Shown here piece after piece: positions 9,133-18,248 of a stretch of DNA of 64,000 bases. Source of the DNA: JAJDUF01 sp965214295 (GTDB taxonomy: Bacteria > Chloroflexota > UBA11872 > UBA12225 > JAJDUF01); NCBI GenBank assembly GCA_965214295.1, contig OZ243944.1:248001-312000 (forward strand), in the 5' to 3' direction. The notes beneath the pieces were generated by a model. The model made no database searches. It was not told the DNA's origin and was given only the letters and a program-made list of their open reading frames with translations. The position numbers were made by a program, and so were the translations under genes. Each line of letters starts with the position of its first letter. The stretch's first letter is position 1.

Positions 9133-10125
9133 ATGCGCGTGCTCGTCGTCGGTGGCGCCGGTATGATTGGCTCCTACGTCTGTGAGGCGCTCCTCGCCGA
9201 CGACCACGAGGTCTGGTGTCTGGACAACCTACTCACCGGCTTTCGCGCGAGCGTGGCCGGGCTGACCGACCGGCCCAGCTTCACCTTCGTCAATGCCGAC
9301 ATCAGCCAGGAGCTACCCGCTGATCTGCCCCCCATGGACTGGATTCTCCATCTCGCCAGCCCGGCCAGCCCGCTGGACTTCCAGCGTCTGAGCCTGGAGA
9401 TCATGGCCGTTAACGCTCGCGGCACCGAGCATCTGCTTGCGTTCGCGCGGCAGCACGGCAGTCGGTTTCTGTTCGCCTCGACCTCGGAGGTCTATGGCAA
9501 TCCCCAAGAACACCCGCAGCGCGAGACCTATTGGGGTCATGTGAATCCCATCGGCCTCCGCGGCTGCTATGACGAGAGTAAGCGGTATGGCGAAGCGCTG
9601 ACGATGGTCTATGGCCGTCGCTACGATCTGGACGTGCGGATTGTGCGGATTTTCAATACCTACGGGCCCCGCACGCGCCACTACGACGGCCGCGTCGTGC
9701 CCGGTTTCATCTGCAGCGCCATCACCGGCGAGCCGCTGGTCGTGATCGGCACCGGTGAGCAGACGCGGAGCTTCTGCTACGTCACCGACTTGGTCGCCGG
9801 CATTCTGCGCGTCATCGCGGCGCCCGCATCCGCCGCGCGCGGCGAGGTATTCAACCTCGGCAACCCGGACGAGTGGACGGTAGGCAAGTTTGCAGCGCTG
9901 GTAGTCGAGGTGGCCGGATCGCGGTCCCCAATTACGCAGCAGGCGGTCCAGGAAGCCGATCCGGTGTACCGGGACGACCCCGGCCGGCGCTGTCCGGACA
10001 TCACGAAGGCCCGCACGGTGTTGGGCTGGGAACCGACGGTGCCGCTACGCGAGGGACTGGCCGAGACAATTGCCTGGTTTCGGGCCACGCGCGGCTCCGA
10101 GTACGCCCGGCGTCCGGACCGCTAA
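9133..10125 (+). CDS. NAD-dependent epimerase/dehydratase, UDP-glucuronate decarboxylase type
   Basis: Cytoplasmic short-chain dehydrogenase-fold enzyme of 330 residues, likely converting UDP-glucuronate to UDP-xylose. The Rossmann motif GGAGMIG begins at residue 7; the catalytic S-Y-K set is in STSEVYG and CYDESKRYGEA; ETYWGHVNPIG, RIFNTYGPRTR and QTRSFCYVTDL are the family signatures that set UXS apart from UDP-glucose epimerases and dTDP-glucose dehydratases. It starts two bases after the fusion gene stop, so cotranscription is very likely, which ties a xylose-containing polymer to this block. A related UDP-sugar dehydratase activity remains possible. Confidence 0.88.
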   Translation: MRVLVVGGAGMIGSYVCEALLADDHEVWCLDNLLTGFRASVAGLTDRPSFTFVNADISQELPADLPPMDWILHLASPASPLDFQRLSLEIMAVNARGTEHLLAFARQHGSRFLFASTSEVYGNPQEHPQRETYWGHVNPIGLRGCYDESKRYGEALTMVYGRRYDLDVRIVRIFNTYGPRTRHYDGRVVPGFICSAITGEPLVVIGTGEQTRSFCYVTDLVAGILRVIAAPASAARGEVFNLGNPDEWTVGKFAALVVEVAGSRSPITQQAVQEADPVYRDDPGRRCPDITKARTVLGWEPTVPLREGLAETIAWFRATRGSEYARRPDR

Positions 10126-10167
10126 GGTCCTCGCGTGTAGAATCCCGGCTGCGGGTAGCGAGGCAAC

Positions 10168-11838
10168 GTGAGCCTACTGGCGAGAGCACATCGAGGCATC
10201 CGGGACGGCACCCGGCCGGCGGCCGGCGCCGGGTCTGCGCCGTGGTCCCGCATCAGGGGCATTGTGGGACTGCTCGCCCTCGGCAGCGCGATTGCCATTG
10301 CCCCACCGCTGCTATCCGCCACGGCTCTCGCCGGCGTGCTCGTGCTCATGCTGCTGCTGATACAGCCGTTGGTTGGTGTGCTCCTACTCGCCTGGTCGGT
10401 GCCCTTCCAATCACTCGTCTCCACGACGCTGGGGGAGTTCCGGGTCAGCATCACGGAAGTGCTGGTCCTGCTGTACGTCGCTGCTGCGGTGCTCTCGCTG
10501 CGCCGGGTGCGTGGCGTGCCGCGCCCGCTGCTGCTCCTGCCCAGTCTCGTGTTGCTCGCCGTACTTATGTTGAGTAGTCTGCGCTCTCAGCAGATCGAGT
10601 CCTCGCTTGAGGAAATCATTAAGTGGGCCGAGTTTCTCGCCGTCTACGTGGTCACGGTAGCACTGCTATCACTCCACGGTCATTCCCGCAAAAGCGGGAG
10701 CCTACGGCGCGTTGACGACGCCGGACGCGCCACTGGCTGGCCGGAGCCGCACGATCCGATGCTCCCGCAGGGTAAGGTGGTGCGGCTCCGGCCAGCCACA
10801 CCCCTCGTCACGCGCCACTGGCACTGGCACTGGTGGGTGGTGGGTGGCCTCTTGGTGGCGGCAACGGCCCAGGCAGCGGTGGGGCTAGCGCAGACGCTCG
10901 GCCGTATCGGGCCAGCGCACTTCCTGGTCAATGACGTATTGATGCGGGCACACGGCACGTTCGGCCAGCCCAATCCGTTTGCCGGCTATCTGGTCCTGTT
11001 CTTTCCTATCGCCTTTGCGCTCTGGGCGTTCGGCGATCTGGAAGCGCGACTGCCGTGGATCCGCTCGTTTACCGGCCTGGTGGTGGTCGCGCTCGGTAGC
11101 GCGGTGCTCGCTTCACTGTCGCGTGGGGGACTACTCGGCTTGGCCGGCGCCGTGCTGCTGGTCCTGCTGCTGGGCAGCCGCGCCACGCGACGCATCACGC
11201 TGGCCGTCGGCGCTGCCGTGCTCTCGCTCGCTATCGTCGCGGGTCTGGCGCTGCCGAACCAAGTCACCGAACCGGCGCTCGACACCGCCCTGGCCGCCGT
11301 CAACGTGCGAACCGTGGCGAGCACCCCGGTGACCCCGGAGAACTGGTCGGTGCTGGAGCGGCTCTCCCAATGGCACGCCGGTATCCGCATGTTCCAGGAC
11401 AGCTACCTGACCGGGATTGGCGTTGGGAACTACGACTCTTACTACCCCGAGGTTGCGCTGCCAAACTGGCAGCAACCTTTAGGACACGCGCACAACCTCT
11501 ACCTGAACCTCGCGGCGGAATCGGGCCTGCTTGGCCTCGGTGCCTATCTCGTACTCGTCCTGACCATCGTCTGGTTGGGACGCTGCGCGTTACGCAACCG
11601 GCACGACCCCACCGTGCGCGCGCTGGCAGTGGGCATCCTGGGCAGCCTGACGGCATACTCGATCCACAGTATCTTCGACATGCTCTTTGTCCAAGGCATG
11701 GGTGTGCTGCTCGGCCTGCTGCTGGCCCTGTTGGAAAACGCGGCTTCCACTCCGGAGCAGACGACCGCGCCGGCAGCCGTCCGTCTGCGTCCACAGAGCG
11801 GGGCGGTAGTCGGCCACCGTTCGGGAGCGCTGGCGTGA
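10168..11838 (+). CDS. O-antigen ligase family protein
   Basis: Multi-pass membrane protein of 556 residues with the Wzy_C/O-antigen ligase domain; such proteins join or polymerise glycans on the outer face of the membrane. The family loop is visible as HGTFGQPNPFAGYL, SLSRGGLLGLAG and GIGVGNYDSYYPE ... HAHNLYLNLAAESGLLG. It starts at GTG. An in-frame dispersed palindrome (10684-10699) adds an SRKSG-containing stretch near residues 170-182, in what looks like a loop between membrane helices. The stop overlaps the GTG of the next gene. It is distinct from the ligase domain of the fusion protein, so the block has two ligases. Confidence 0.88.
   Translation: MSLLARAHRGIRDGTRPAAGAGSAPWSRIRGIVGLLALGSAIAIAPPLLSATALAGVLVLMLLLIQPLVGVLLLAWSVPFQSLVSTTLGEFRVSITEVLVLLYVAAAVLSLRRVRGVPRPLLLLPSLVLLAVLMLSSLRSQQIESSLEEIIKWAEFLAVYVVTVALLSLHGHSRKSGSLRRVDDAGRATGWPEPHDPMLPQGKVVRLRPATPLVTRHWHWHWWVVGGLLVAATAQAAVGLAQTLGRIGPAHFLVNDVLMRAHGTFGQPNPFAGYLVLFFPIAFALWAFGDLEARLPWIRSFTGLVVVALGSAVLASLSRGGLLGLAGAVLLVLLLGSRATRRITLAVGAAVLSLAIVAGLALPNQVTEPALDTALAAVNVRTVASTPVTPENWSVLERLSQWHAGIRMFQDSYLTGIGVGNYDSYYPEVALPNWQQPLGHAHNLYLNLAAESGLLGLGAYLVLVLTIVWLGRCALRNRHDPTVRALAVGILGSLTAYSIHSIFDMLFVQGMGVLLGLLLALLENAASTPEQTTAPAAVRLRPQSGAVVGHRSGALA
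10681..10702. repeat. Intragenic CATTCCCGC..GCGGGA palindrome in the ligase gene
   Basis: TCCCGC at 10684-10689 and GCGGGA at 10694-10699 form a short stem with an AAAA loop. The surrounding CATTCCCGC-AAA-GCGGGAG sequence belongs to the same family as 18472-18517, 28943-28962 and 54271-54298. It is read in frame inside the membrane protein. Confidence 0.75.
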
Positions 11839-12818
11839 CCTCGGCAACCAAACCGCCGGTGAACGAATCCACCAATTGGGTGCGTCGGCTGCTGAACCTC
11901 CGCACAGCCCTCTCTTTCGTCGTCGGGCTGGCGGTCCTGATCGCAGTCGTCCGCGTCGCCGACGTGAACCTCGACGCCACTTGGACCAGTATCACCAGCG
12001 CCAACCCCTGGTTCTACCTCCTGGCGATTGGCTCGTATATCTGCACGTTCCCGGTGCGCGGGCTGCGGTGGCGTCGGCTGCTGGGCAACGTGGGACACCC
12101 CTCCCTGTCCGTAGCGCGGCTGACCGAGATTATCTACCTCTCCTGGTTTGTCAACAGCATCGCTCCACTCAAGCTCGGCGACGCCTACCGCGGCTATCTC
12201 CTTAAGCGCACTGACCGCGTGTCATTCTCGCGCGCGATGGGTACCGTGTTTGCGGAGCGGGTCATTGACGTGCTGGTGCTCATCCTCTTGTTGACCGTAA
12301 GCGGACTACTGGTGTTGCAGGGCCGCGTGAGCGCCGAGTTGACGCAGTTAGCCTTGCTCGCGGCCATCGTCCTTGCCGTCCTCGTCGCCGGCGTGCTCGC
12401 CTTGCGGTATGGTGGTCCGCGCGTCATTGGCTTCTTCAGCGCGCGTATCCAAGCCTACTACTCGCGCTTCCAGCACGGCGTCTTCAATTCGTTCCAGGAC
12501 CTGCCCGTCGTCAGCACGCTCACCATCCTCGCGTGGCTGGCAGAGGTCGGCCGGCTGTTCTTCGTGCTCCATGCGCTCCACGCTCCGCTGACCATCGGGG
12601 CGGTCCTATTCGTCCTGACCGCCGCCTCGCTGCTGCTCGTTGTCCCGACTCCGGGTGGCTTGGGCGCCGTCGAGACCGGCATGGTAGGCGTGCTGGCGCT
12701 GTTCGGTGTTGCCCCGGAGTTGGCGCTCGGCGTGGCGTTGGTGGATCGCTCGATCAGCTTCTGGGGCTTGATCGTGACCGGGCTGCCCGTCTTCCTCATC
12801 AGCAAGCACACGAAGTAG
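11835..12818 (+). CDS. Lysylphosphatidylglycerol synthase-like membrane protein (flippase-type)
   Basis: Polytopic membrane protein of 327 residues in the LPG_synthase_TM (UPF0104, AglD-like) family. Signatures seen are FPVRGLRWRRLL, SWFVNSIAPLKLGDAYRGYLL, the FAERVIDVLVL helix and TPGGLGAVETGMVG near the C-terminus. The longer open frame upstream is rejected because it overlaps the ligase; the GTG at 11835 overlaps the upstream TGA (GTGA), implying translational coupling. No soluble lysyl-transferase domain follows, so aminoacylation of lipid is unlikely; in polysaccharide blocks such proteins are usually suspected to handle lipid-linked sugars. Confidence 0.85.
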   Translation: MTSATKPPVNESTNWVRRLLNLRTALSFVVGLAVLIAVVRVADVNLDATWTSITSANPWFYLLAIGSYICTFPVRGLRWRRLLGNVGHPSLSVARLTEIIYLSWFVNSIAPLKLGDAYRGYLLKRTDRVSFSRAMGTVFAERVIDVLVLILLLTVSGLLVLQGRVSAELTQLALLAAIVLAVLVAGVLALRYGGPRVIGFFSARIQAYYSRFQHGVFNSFQDLPVVSTLTILAWLAEVGRLFFVLHALHAPLTIGAVLFVLTAASLLLVVPTPGGLGAVETGMVGVLALFGVAPELALGVALVDRSISFWGLIVTGLPVFLISKHTK

Positions 12819-12911
12819 GGGCGGTGGGCACGCCTCACCCCCAGCCCCCCCTCCATCACCGAGCGATAGAGCGGTGGAGTCCGCCGGAGACTCGTGTACG
12901 AGACGTGTACC

Positions 12912-14093
12912 GTGAAGATCGCCATTGACTACACCCCAGCCGTGCGACAGCTTGCCGGGGTCGGGCGCTACACCCGATCCCTTGTCCAAGCGCTCATCCG
13001 CACCGCGCCGAGCGACAGCTACACCTTGCTGTACGCGGGCGCCTCACCCTCGTCGCTGCAAGACGACCGCTCTGTAGGGGCGCAACATGCTGCGCCCCTA
13101 CTTGCGGCGGGGGAGGGAAGAGCGGCGGTAACGCTGCGGCGCTTGCCCGTCCCGGAGCGCCTGTTGACTGTCCTATGGCATCGCTGGCGCGTACCTCTCT
13201 GGGCCGACCTCTGTAGCCTAGGCAGCGCGGTGTTCTATTCGCCGAATTTCGTGCTGCCGCCGCTGCTGCGCGCGCGGGGGGTAGTCACGATTCATGACCT
13301 CTCGTTCTTGCGCTACCCGGAGACCCACGATCCCGGCCTGGTCGCCTTCCTCACAGCGGCAGTGCCACGGGCCGTGCAAGCCGCAGCCTTAGTGCTCACC
13401 GACTCAGAGCACACGCGGCAAGACACCATCGCGCTCCTGGGCGTGCCGGCGGAAAAGACTGCCGTGCTCCTCTCGGCCGCCGATCCGATTTTCAGGCCGG
13501 TGGACGACCCCGCCGCGCTCGACGCGATACGCCGTCGGCGCCGCCTCGACCGTCCCTACGTCCTCTCGGTAGGCACGGTCCAGCCGCGCAAGAATCTGCC
13601 CCGACTGATCGCCGCCGTGCAACTGCTCCGCGAGCGGACCGGCGAAGACATCTTGCTCGTCCACGCCGGTCGGCGCGGCTGGCTCTACGCCGCCGTGCAG
13701 CAGGCGGTGCAAGCACACGGGATGGCCCACTCGTTCCGGCTGATCGAGGACGCCGACGACAGCGATCTGCGCTTGCTCTACGCCGGAGCAGTGGCCTTGG
13801 CCTACCCCTCGCTGTATGAGGGGTTCGGTCTGCCCTGTGTCGAGGCAATGGCCTGTCGCTGCCCCATCGTGGCCTCGCAGGTCTCATCTCTGCCGGAAGT
13901 GGTCGGCGATGCCGGGTTGTTGGTGGAGCCAACCGACGTAGAAGCCTTAGCTGATGCGCTGTCCCGCTGCCTCGGCGACTCGACGCTACGCGCCACGCTC
14001 ATCGAGCGCGGGACGGCCCAAGCGGCCCGGTTCACCTGGAAGCGCAGCGCCGCCCAGCTACACCGGCTCCTCCACACAGTCGGGGGGCGGTAG
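12912..14093 (+). CDS. Glycosyltransferase family 1-type (GT4-like)
   Basis: GT-B fold glycosyltransferase of 393 residues, cytoplasmic or membrane-peripheral. The N-terminus IAIDYTPAVRQLAGVGRYTR is typical of the family; the C-terminal half has YVLSVGTVQPRKNLPRLI and the donor-binding ALAYPSLYEGFGLPCVEAMAC block with its EX7E-like acidic pair. GTG at 12912 is chosen because homologues begin at this point; a GTG at 12894 adds six residues and sits nearer a GGAGA. An in-frame palindrome at 13074-13101 adds the residues SVGAQHAAPL. It ends the polysaccharide block on this strand and presumably adds one sugar to the repeat unit. Confidence 0.88.
   Translation: MKIAIDYTPAVRQLAGVGRYTRSLVQALIRTAPSDSYTLLYAGASPSSLQDDRSVGAQHAAPLLAAGEGRAAVTLRRLPVPERLLTVLWHRWRVPLWADLCSLGSAVFYSPNFVLPPLLRARGVVTIHDLSFLRYPETHDPGLVAFLTAAVPRAVQAAALVLTDSEHTRQDTIALLGVPAEKTAVLLSAADPIFRPVDDPAALDAIRRRRRLDRPYVLSVGTVQPRKNLPRLIAAVQLLRERTGEDILLVHAGRRGWLYAAVQQAVQAHGMAHSFRLIEDADDSDLRLLYAGAVALAYPSLYEGFGLPCVEAMACRCPIVASQVSSLPEVVGDAGLLVEPTDVEALADALSRCLGDSTLRATLIERGTAQAARFTWKRSAAQLHRLLHTVGGR
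13074..13101. repeat. Intragenic 28-bp near-perfect palindrome in a glycosyltransferase gene
   Basis: GTAGGGGCGCA ... TGCGCCCCTAC, with one mismatched pair near the centre. It is translated as part of an acceptor-side loop, about residues 55-64. Confidence 0.85.
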
Positions 14094-14121
14094 TGCTCGG
14101 CTATCGGCAGCCCGCGGTGCC

Positions 14122-15345
14122 CTAACCTTCCCATTCGGCCGAGACCATGAACTCGTATAGCTCCTTCTTGGAGTTTCTCTTCCTGATCAACTCCGTCCCC
14201 AGGCATCTAAATCCCTCTACCTCGAGTAGCCTTACATAGATACGTTCGACCGGCACTACCGTATCGTAGAACTTGGAGTTTCCTATGATGTAGAAGACCT
14301 TCGCTCCAGGGAGTAGCACTCTTTTCAGACTTGCCAGGTGTGCAGTAACATCACAGAAGTATCTATGGACGTAGTTTGCAAGCAGAGGGCTGTGGCTGCC
14401 AATCCTCTCCACAATCTCTCGGAAGCCTGCATATGGAACGGCTGCCCCGTTAGGCGACCATCGCGCTAACCGGCTCGTGGCGGCTCCCCAGGTTCCCCCA
14501 ATAGCCCGCCAATCCAGCTCGCCCGCCTCGCGGGATTCCTTCAGGAAACCCAGCCAGTACATGTATGGCCGCACTTCACGAACATAACTGATTCTGTTCG
14601 GGTAGGGTGGTGATGTAATGACGCAATCGTAGCTTCCGATGACGAGTTGATGCACACGCCTAGCATCGCCGGAATACACCTGTGAGCATCCTGTCACCGG
14701 CGACCTAGCGGCGGGTAACAGTGCCCCTACTCGCCTAGCGAAATCATCGATCATGAGATCCGGATCGTCCTCCTGGAATAACGAGAGTCCAGAGGTATCC
14801 TTGAATGACATAGACTGATGATTGAAGGCAGCGTGAGACCAGTCAATAGCGACCTGGCAAAAGGCGATAAGTAGTAATATGACAGCTGGCGTGTCACCGA
14901 CCTGCTCTCTATGGCACTGCAGCGCATGAAATATGCGCGCCAGCGTAGCTAGACGCTCCGGTGTCCACCAGCGCTCGATGAAGCGGAGGGGAGGTGTCCA
15001 GAGCGGAGAGTCCGCTGCCAGCCGACGCGCCTGTGTGGTCACTGACGCTGCCAACTGCTCCGCTTCCTCCACATCTTGTCGGGTGTAGGGATAGAGTTTT
15101 GCGCGTGACAACCAAGCCAGAAAGGGATTGATCTCCACGAGGTCGCAAGACAGTCCGAACTCTGCACAGACGAGACCGGTGGTACCACTGCCTGAGAATG
15201 GGTCCAGGACGGCGCTAGGCTTGGTAGTGTGGCCTAAGACGTATCTGACGAGCTTGACGGAATAGGCCGGCGTAAGCCGCAGCCAACCGTGTCTGCCCTC
15301 CTGGAGGTTATGCTTGAAGGTCAGGTCAGATCGTTGACCAACCAT
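14122..15345 (-). CDS. DNA methyltransferase, SPPY (N4-cytosine) type
   Basis: DNA modification enzyme of 407 residues. Motif I for S-adenosylmethionine binding is DPFSGSGTTG at residues 48-57; the catalytic TSPPY is at 244-248, with a variable region of about 190 residues between them that probably holds target recognition. SPPY rather than DPPY points to N4-cytosine modification. It starts four bases after the frameshifted gene 15349-16074, so they form one operon and look like a restriction-modification pair. The stretch is visibly richer in A and T than its neighbours, which fits acquisition by transfer. The target sequence is not predictable. Confidence 0.85.
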   Translation of the reverse strand: MVGQRSDLTFKHNLQEGRHGWLRLTPAYSVKLVRYVLGHTTKPSAVLDPFSGSGTTGLVCAEFGLSCDLVEINPFLAWLSRAKLYPYTRQDVEEAEQLAASVTTQARRLAADSPLWTPPLRFIERWWTPERLATLARIFHALQCHREQVGDTPAVILLLIAFCQVAIDWSHAAFNHQSMSFKDTSGLSLFQEDDPDLMIDDFARRVGALLPAARSPVTGCSQVYSGDARRVHQLVIGSYDCVITSPPYPNRISYVREVRPYMYWLGFLKESREAGELDWRAIGGTWGAATSRLARWSPNGAAVPYAGFREIVERIGSHSPLLANYVHRYFCDVTAHLASLKRVLLPGAKVFYIIGNSKFYDTVVPVERIYVRLLEVEGFRCLGTELIRKRNSKKELYEFMVSAEWEG

Positions 15346-15348
15346 CTT

Positions 15349-16074
15349 CTAATCCAACAACTTTCCGAGCAGTAGCTCTATTTCGGCTCTCAGTTTGCCG
15401 GAATGACGCTGAAAGAAGCCGGCGAGATCGTATCCCACCACACGTCGGAAAAACTCGTATGTAGACTCCGTGGTATCTCCGGTGAGGCTGCCACGGAGGA
15501 TGAGCCAGTTTGCTGCGGCGTAACGCTCGGCGATATCGTCATCAATCTGGGAAGATAGTAATATCAAGACCGGAAGATATGCATTGGAGTAGGCTGCTGC
15601 CGCATTCGCCACATCAGCATTCTGACGCTTTGAGCCCTTACTTTTATACCCTGCCGGACTTCAAATACCGCTCCCTGAATCACTTCTTGCACTGTTAAAG
15701 AAACGTTAGCTCTCTTACAGGCAGCTTGAAGCCAATCAGAGCCTCTGCTGGTAGGACCAAGAGGCTTGCCCCTCAGTGAGGCCCAGCATATCCATGAAGA
15801 TGCGCCGCAGCAAACGCTCACAGCCAATACCAATCTGTCGGTATAGCGATGTTATACCCCCGGCTGTCCTATGGGCTGCATATATTCGTGGCGTATCCAA
15901 CCCAAACCAGCTATAGAAGTGGTCGCTTGAGTATAGCTGCTGAAACTCCGAGCGCGTGAGTCCCGATCTCCGGCCGAACTTCGGTTTGTATGCCCTGCTC
16001 ACCGCTAATGGGGTGAGCATAACCTCAAGGTAAGCAGCATCGCGAGCATGTGCCGGCTCCGAGGTCATCGCCAT
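15349..16074 (-). pseudogene. Frameshifted probable restriction endonuclease
   Basis: Three frames add up to one protein. Frame one runs from the ATG at 16074 to a stop at 15736 (starts MAMTSEPAHARDAAYLEV, ends near GLTEGQASWSY). A second frame continues with SDWLQAACKRANVSL and VIQGAVFEVRQG (about 15760-15655). A third continues with YKSKGSKRQNADVANAAAA and runs to 15349. Restoring one G in the GGG run near 15650 joins frames two and three; the first junction, about 15740-15780, may also hide a small deletion. The EVRQGYKSKGSKRQNAD block looks like a PD-(D/E)XK-type active site. Directly upstream of the DNA methyltransferase, the natural reading is the dead restriction half of the system. 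Sequencing error is the alternative. Confidence 0.65.
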
Positions 16075-16126
16075 CTCCTAATACGATTGTCAGCCCACGC
16101 TACGCACAGTTCACCAGTCTACCGGG

Positions 16127-17311
16127 CTACAGCAAGCCCCAGTGCGCGTCTATATCGCGCTGCGCCGCCCGGACGCGGCCGGCCTGGACATCGGCAACTT
16201 TGATCGGCATACCGGCATAATCCGACTCATACAGCGCCTCGCTCACGGCCATCGCGGCCAACGCCTCGTGGCCGTCCACCTCCGGCACGGTACCCCCACG
16301 CACAGCGCGGACGAAATCTACGATTTCTACCACGACTGCGTCTCTGGTGTCGTAGGGAAAGAGCGCGTCTTTCTGTTCCGGAGTGAGCGCCGCCAGAAAT
16401 CTCGCTTGCAGCTCGGCGCTGCTCAATGTGGTGCCATCGCGCCCGTGCAAGCCGTCCTGGTCGAGCGAGCCGGCGCTGCCGTAGTAGCGACGCCGCTGGA
16501 ACCCCTTCCCCGGCGCAGCCTGGGTCCAGGTGAAGTTGGCCAGCAGCCCGCTCTCGAAGGTCAACACGGCCAGCGCAGCATCCTCGACATCGGAGGGGAC
16601 GGGGCCGCCGAGTGTCTGCGGGTCTGTGTAGCGGGTCGGCTCGAAAGTCCGCACCGCAGCGTAGACGGTGGCGATACGACCGAACATATAGTGAAAGAGG
16701 TCGAACGTATGCACCTCGCCGTCGAGCACCCAGCCACCGCCGGACAGCAGCCGGTCGTGGCGCCAGGCCGTCCCGAAGATCAGGCCCATGCTCAGACCGA
16801 CGCGCTGCGAGAAGATCATCCGCGGCTCACCGATGAGGCCCGCATCCCGGATGGCCCAGCAATTCGCCCGCGCCTCCAGCGAGCGCCGGTATTGCTCGGC
16901 CACGGCCAGGACGAGCGGCGAACGCTGGCACGCTCGCTCCTGCTCCGCCAAGAGCCGCCGGCCCGCGGCAATACTGACGGCGAGCGGCTTTTCCACCAGC
17001 ACGTGGGCGCCAGCGTCGAAGGCCTCGACGACGAGGGTGTGGTGGACGTTGTGCGGCACGACCAGATCAACCGCCGCCGGTCGGTGCTCGTCAAGCAGCC
17101 GCCGGTAGTCGGTATAGACGCGCGGCGCCTCCGGCTGGAACTCGGCAACCTCGGCCGCGGCGTGGCGAGCGCGCGCCTCATCCACGTCACATGTCGCGCT
17201 CACCGTGACGAGACCCGGCGCTCTCTGCGCCAGCTCGCGGTATGCACGCAGATGGGAGCCAGCCATCCCCCCACAGCCGACGACGGCGATGCCCAGCGGA
17301 TCGTTGCTCAT
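16127..17311 (-). CDS. Gfo/Idh/MocA family oxidoreductase
   Basis: NAD(P)-dependent sugar or inositol dehydrogenase family protein of 394 residues. The N-terminal Rossmann fold has GIAVVGCGGMAGSH; the EKPLAV motif near residue 105 carries the conserved catalytic-region lysine; GGWVLDGEVHTFDLF contains the substrate-site histidine motif of the C-terminal alpha/beta domain. An in-frame TTG three bases upstream (17314) has better spacing to AAGGAG (17320-17326 on the complement), so the start is either codon. It stands alone. The substrate is unknown; a similar but distinct paralogue is at 57759-58793. Confidence 0.88.
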   Translation of the reverse strand: MSNDPLGIAVVGCGGMAGSHLRAYRELAQRAPGLVTVSATCDVDEARARHAAAEVAEFQPEAPRVYTDYRRLLDEHRPAAVDLVVPHNVHHTLVVEAFDAGAHVLVEKPLAVSIAAGRRLLAEQERACQRSPLVLAVAEQYRRSLEARANCWAIRDAGLIGEPRMIFSQRVGLSMGLIFGTAWRHDRLLSGGGWVLDGEVHTFDLFHYMFGRIATVYAAVRTFEPTRYTDPQTLGGPVPSDVEDAALAVLTFESGLLANFTWTQAAPGKGFQRRRYYGSAGSLDQDGLHGRDGTTLSSAELQARFLAALTPEQKDALFPYDTRDAVVVEIVDFVRAVRGGTVPEVDGHEALAAMAVSEALYESDYAGMPIKVADVQAGRVRAAQRDIDAHWGLL

Positions 17312-17479
17312 CAATGTGCTATCTCCTTATGGGCCAACACGGCGCGGCCATTCTAGCAGCCACCAACGGCCGGTTACAGAGAGCCTAGACCAGCGGCCAC
17401 CGCGCGCCCTTCCTCCAGGCCGCCGTGCGGTATCGTTGTAGCAGCACACCCAACGCGCGAGGGCCGCTGGCGAACGAAA

Positions 17480-18142
17480 ATGAGAGTGCTTTGGGGTCTT
17501 TTCGCCACCTCGCTGCTCGTCGGCTTGTCCGGCGCCGTTGCACCGGGCCCCCTCCTCACGGCGGTGATCGGCGATGTCGCCCGCACTGGCTTCTGGACGG
17601 CACCGCTGCTAGTGCTCGGACACGCCCTGCTGGAGCTGGTCACGGTGCTGGCCCTGGCCCGCGGGCTGGCGCGGGCCATCCGCAACCCGACGGTGCTGCG
17701 GACGATTGCGGCCCTCGGCGGCATCACCCTGCTCGTGTTGGGCGGCGACCTCGCGCGATCTGCTTGGATTGGCGCCGTTCACCTTGACGAGGCGCACACG
17801 GCCTCGGCTGCGGCGCTGCCCCTTCTCACCGGCGTTGTCGTGAGCGTGAGCAATCCCTATTGGGTGCTCTGGTGGGCAACGGTCGGTGCCGGCTACACGG
17901 CCCTGGCGCTCCGCCACGGGGCCGCCGGGCTAGGCGCCTTTTACGTCGGCCACATCACGGCCGACTTCGGCTGGTACGTGCCGCTAGCACTGCTCCTCAG
18001 CGCCGGACAGCAACTCTTCGACGCCGAGGTCTATCGGTTCATTATCGGCGTCGCCGGCGCGTTCCTCATGGCCATGGGCCTGTTCTTCCTCGCCCTTGCC
18101 ATCCGGTGGGGACGGTCGGCCCCGACCATGCCGGCAGCATGA
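17480..18142 (+). CDS. LysE/RhtB family amino-acid exporter
   Basis: Small membrane exporter of 220 residues with about six helices. The N-terminal helix GLSGAVAPGPLLTAVIGD carries the APGP motif of the LysE family and SVSNPYWVLWW is its usual repeat-2 motif. Members export lysine, homoserine, threonine or related compounds; the substrate cannot be read. It starts at an ATG 168 bases from the divergent oxidoreductase, so the two probably share a divergent promoter region. Confidence 0.88.
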   Translation: MRVLWGLFATSLLVGLSGAVAPGPLLTAVIGDVARTGFWTAPLLVLGHALLELVTVLALARGLARAIRNPTVLRTIAALGGITLLVLGGDLARSAWIGAVHLDEAHTASAAALPLLTGVVVSVSNPYWVLWWATVGAGYTALALRHGAAGLGAFYVGHITADFGWYVPLALLLSAGQQLFDAEVYRFIIGVAGAFLMAMGLFFLALAIRWGRSAPTMPAA

Positions 18143-18248
18143 GTAAGCACGGCCACACACCGCGGCGAGGAGAGCATGTACGCGACCGTCAACGCGAATC
18201 AAAAAGCCTCTGCGTCGCCACACAGAGGCCAGCATTTATCTGGGGGAG

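Noticed and set aside
11370..11834. Longer start of the flippase-like gene
   Set aside because: This part overlaps the ligase gene out of frame; the GTGA overlap at 11835 is the natural start.
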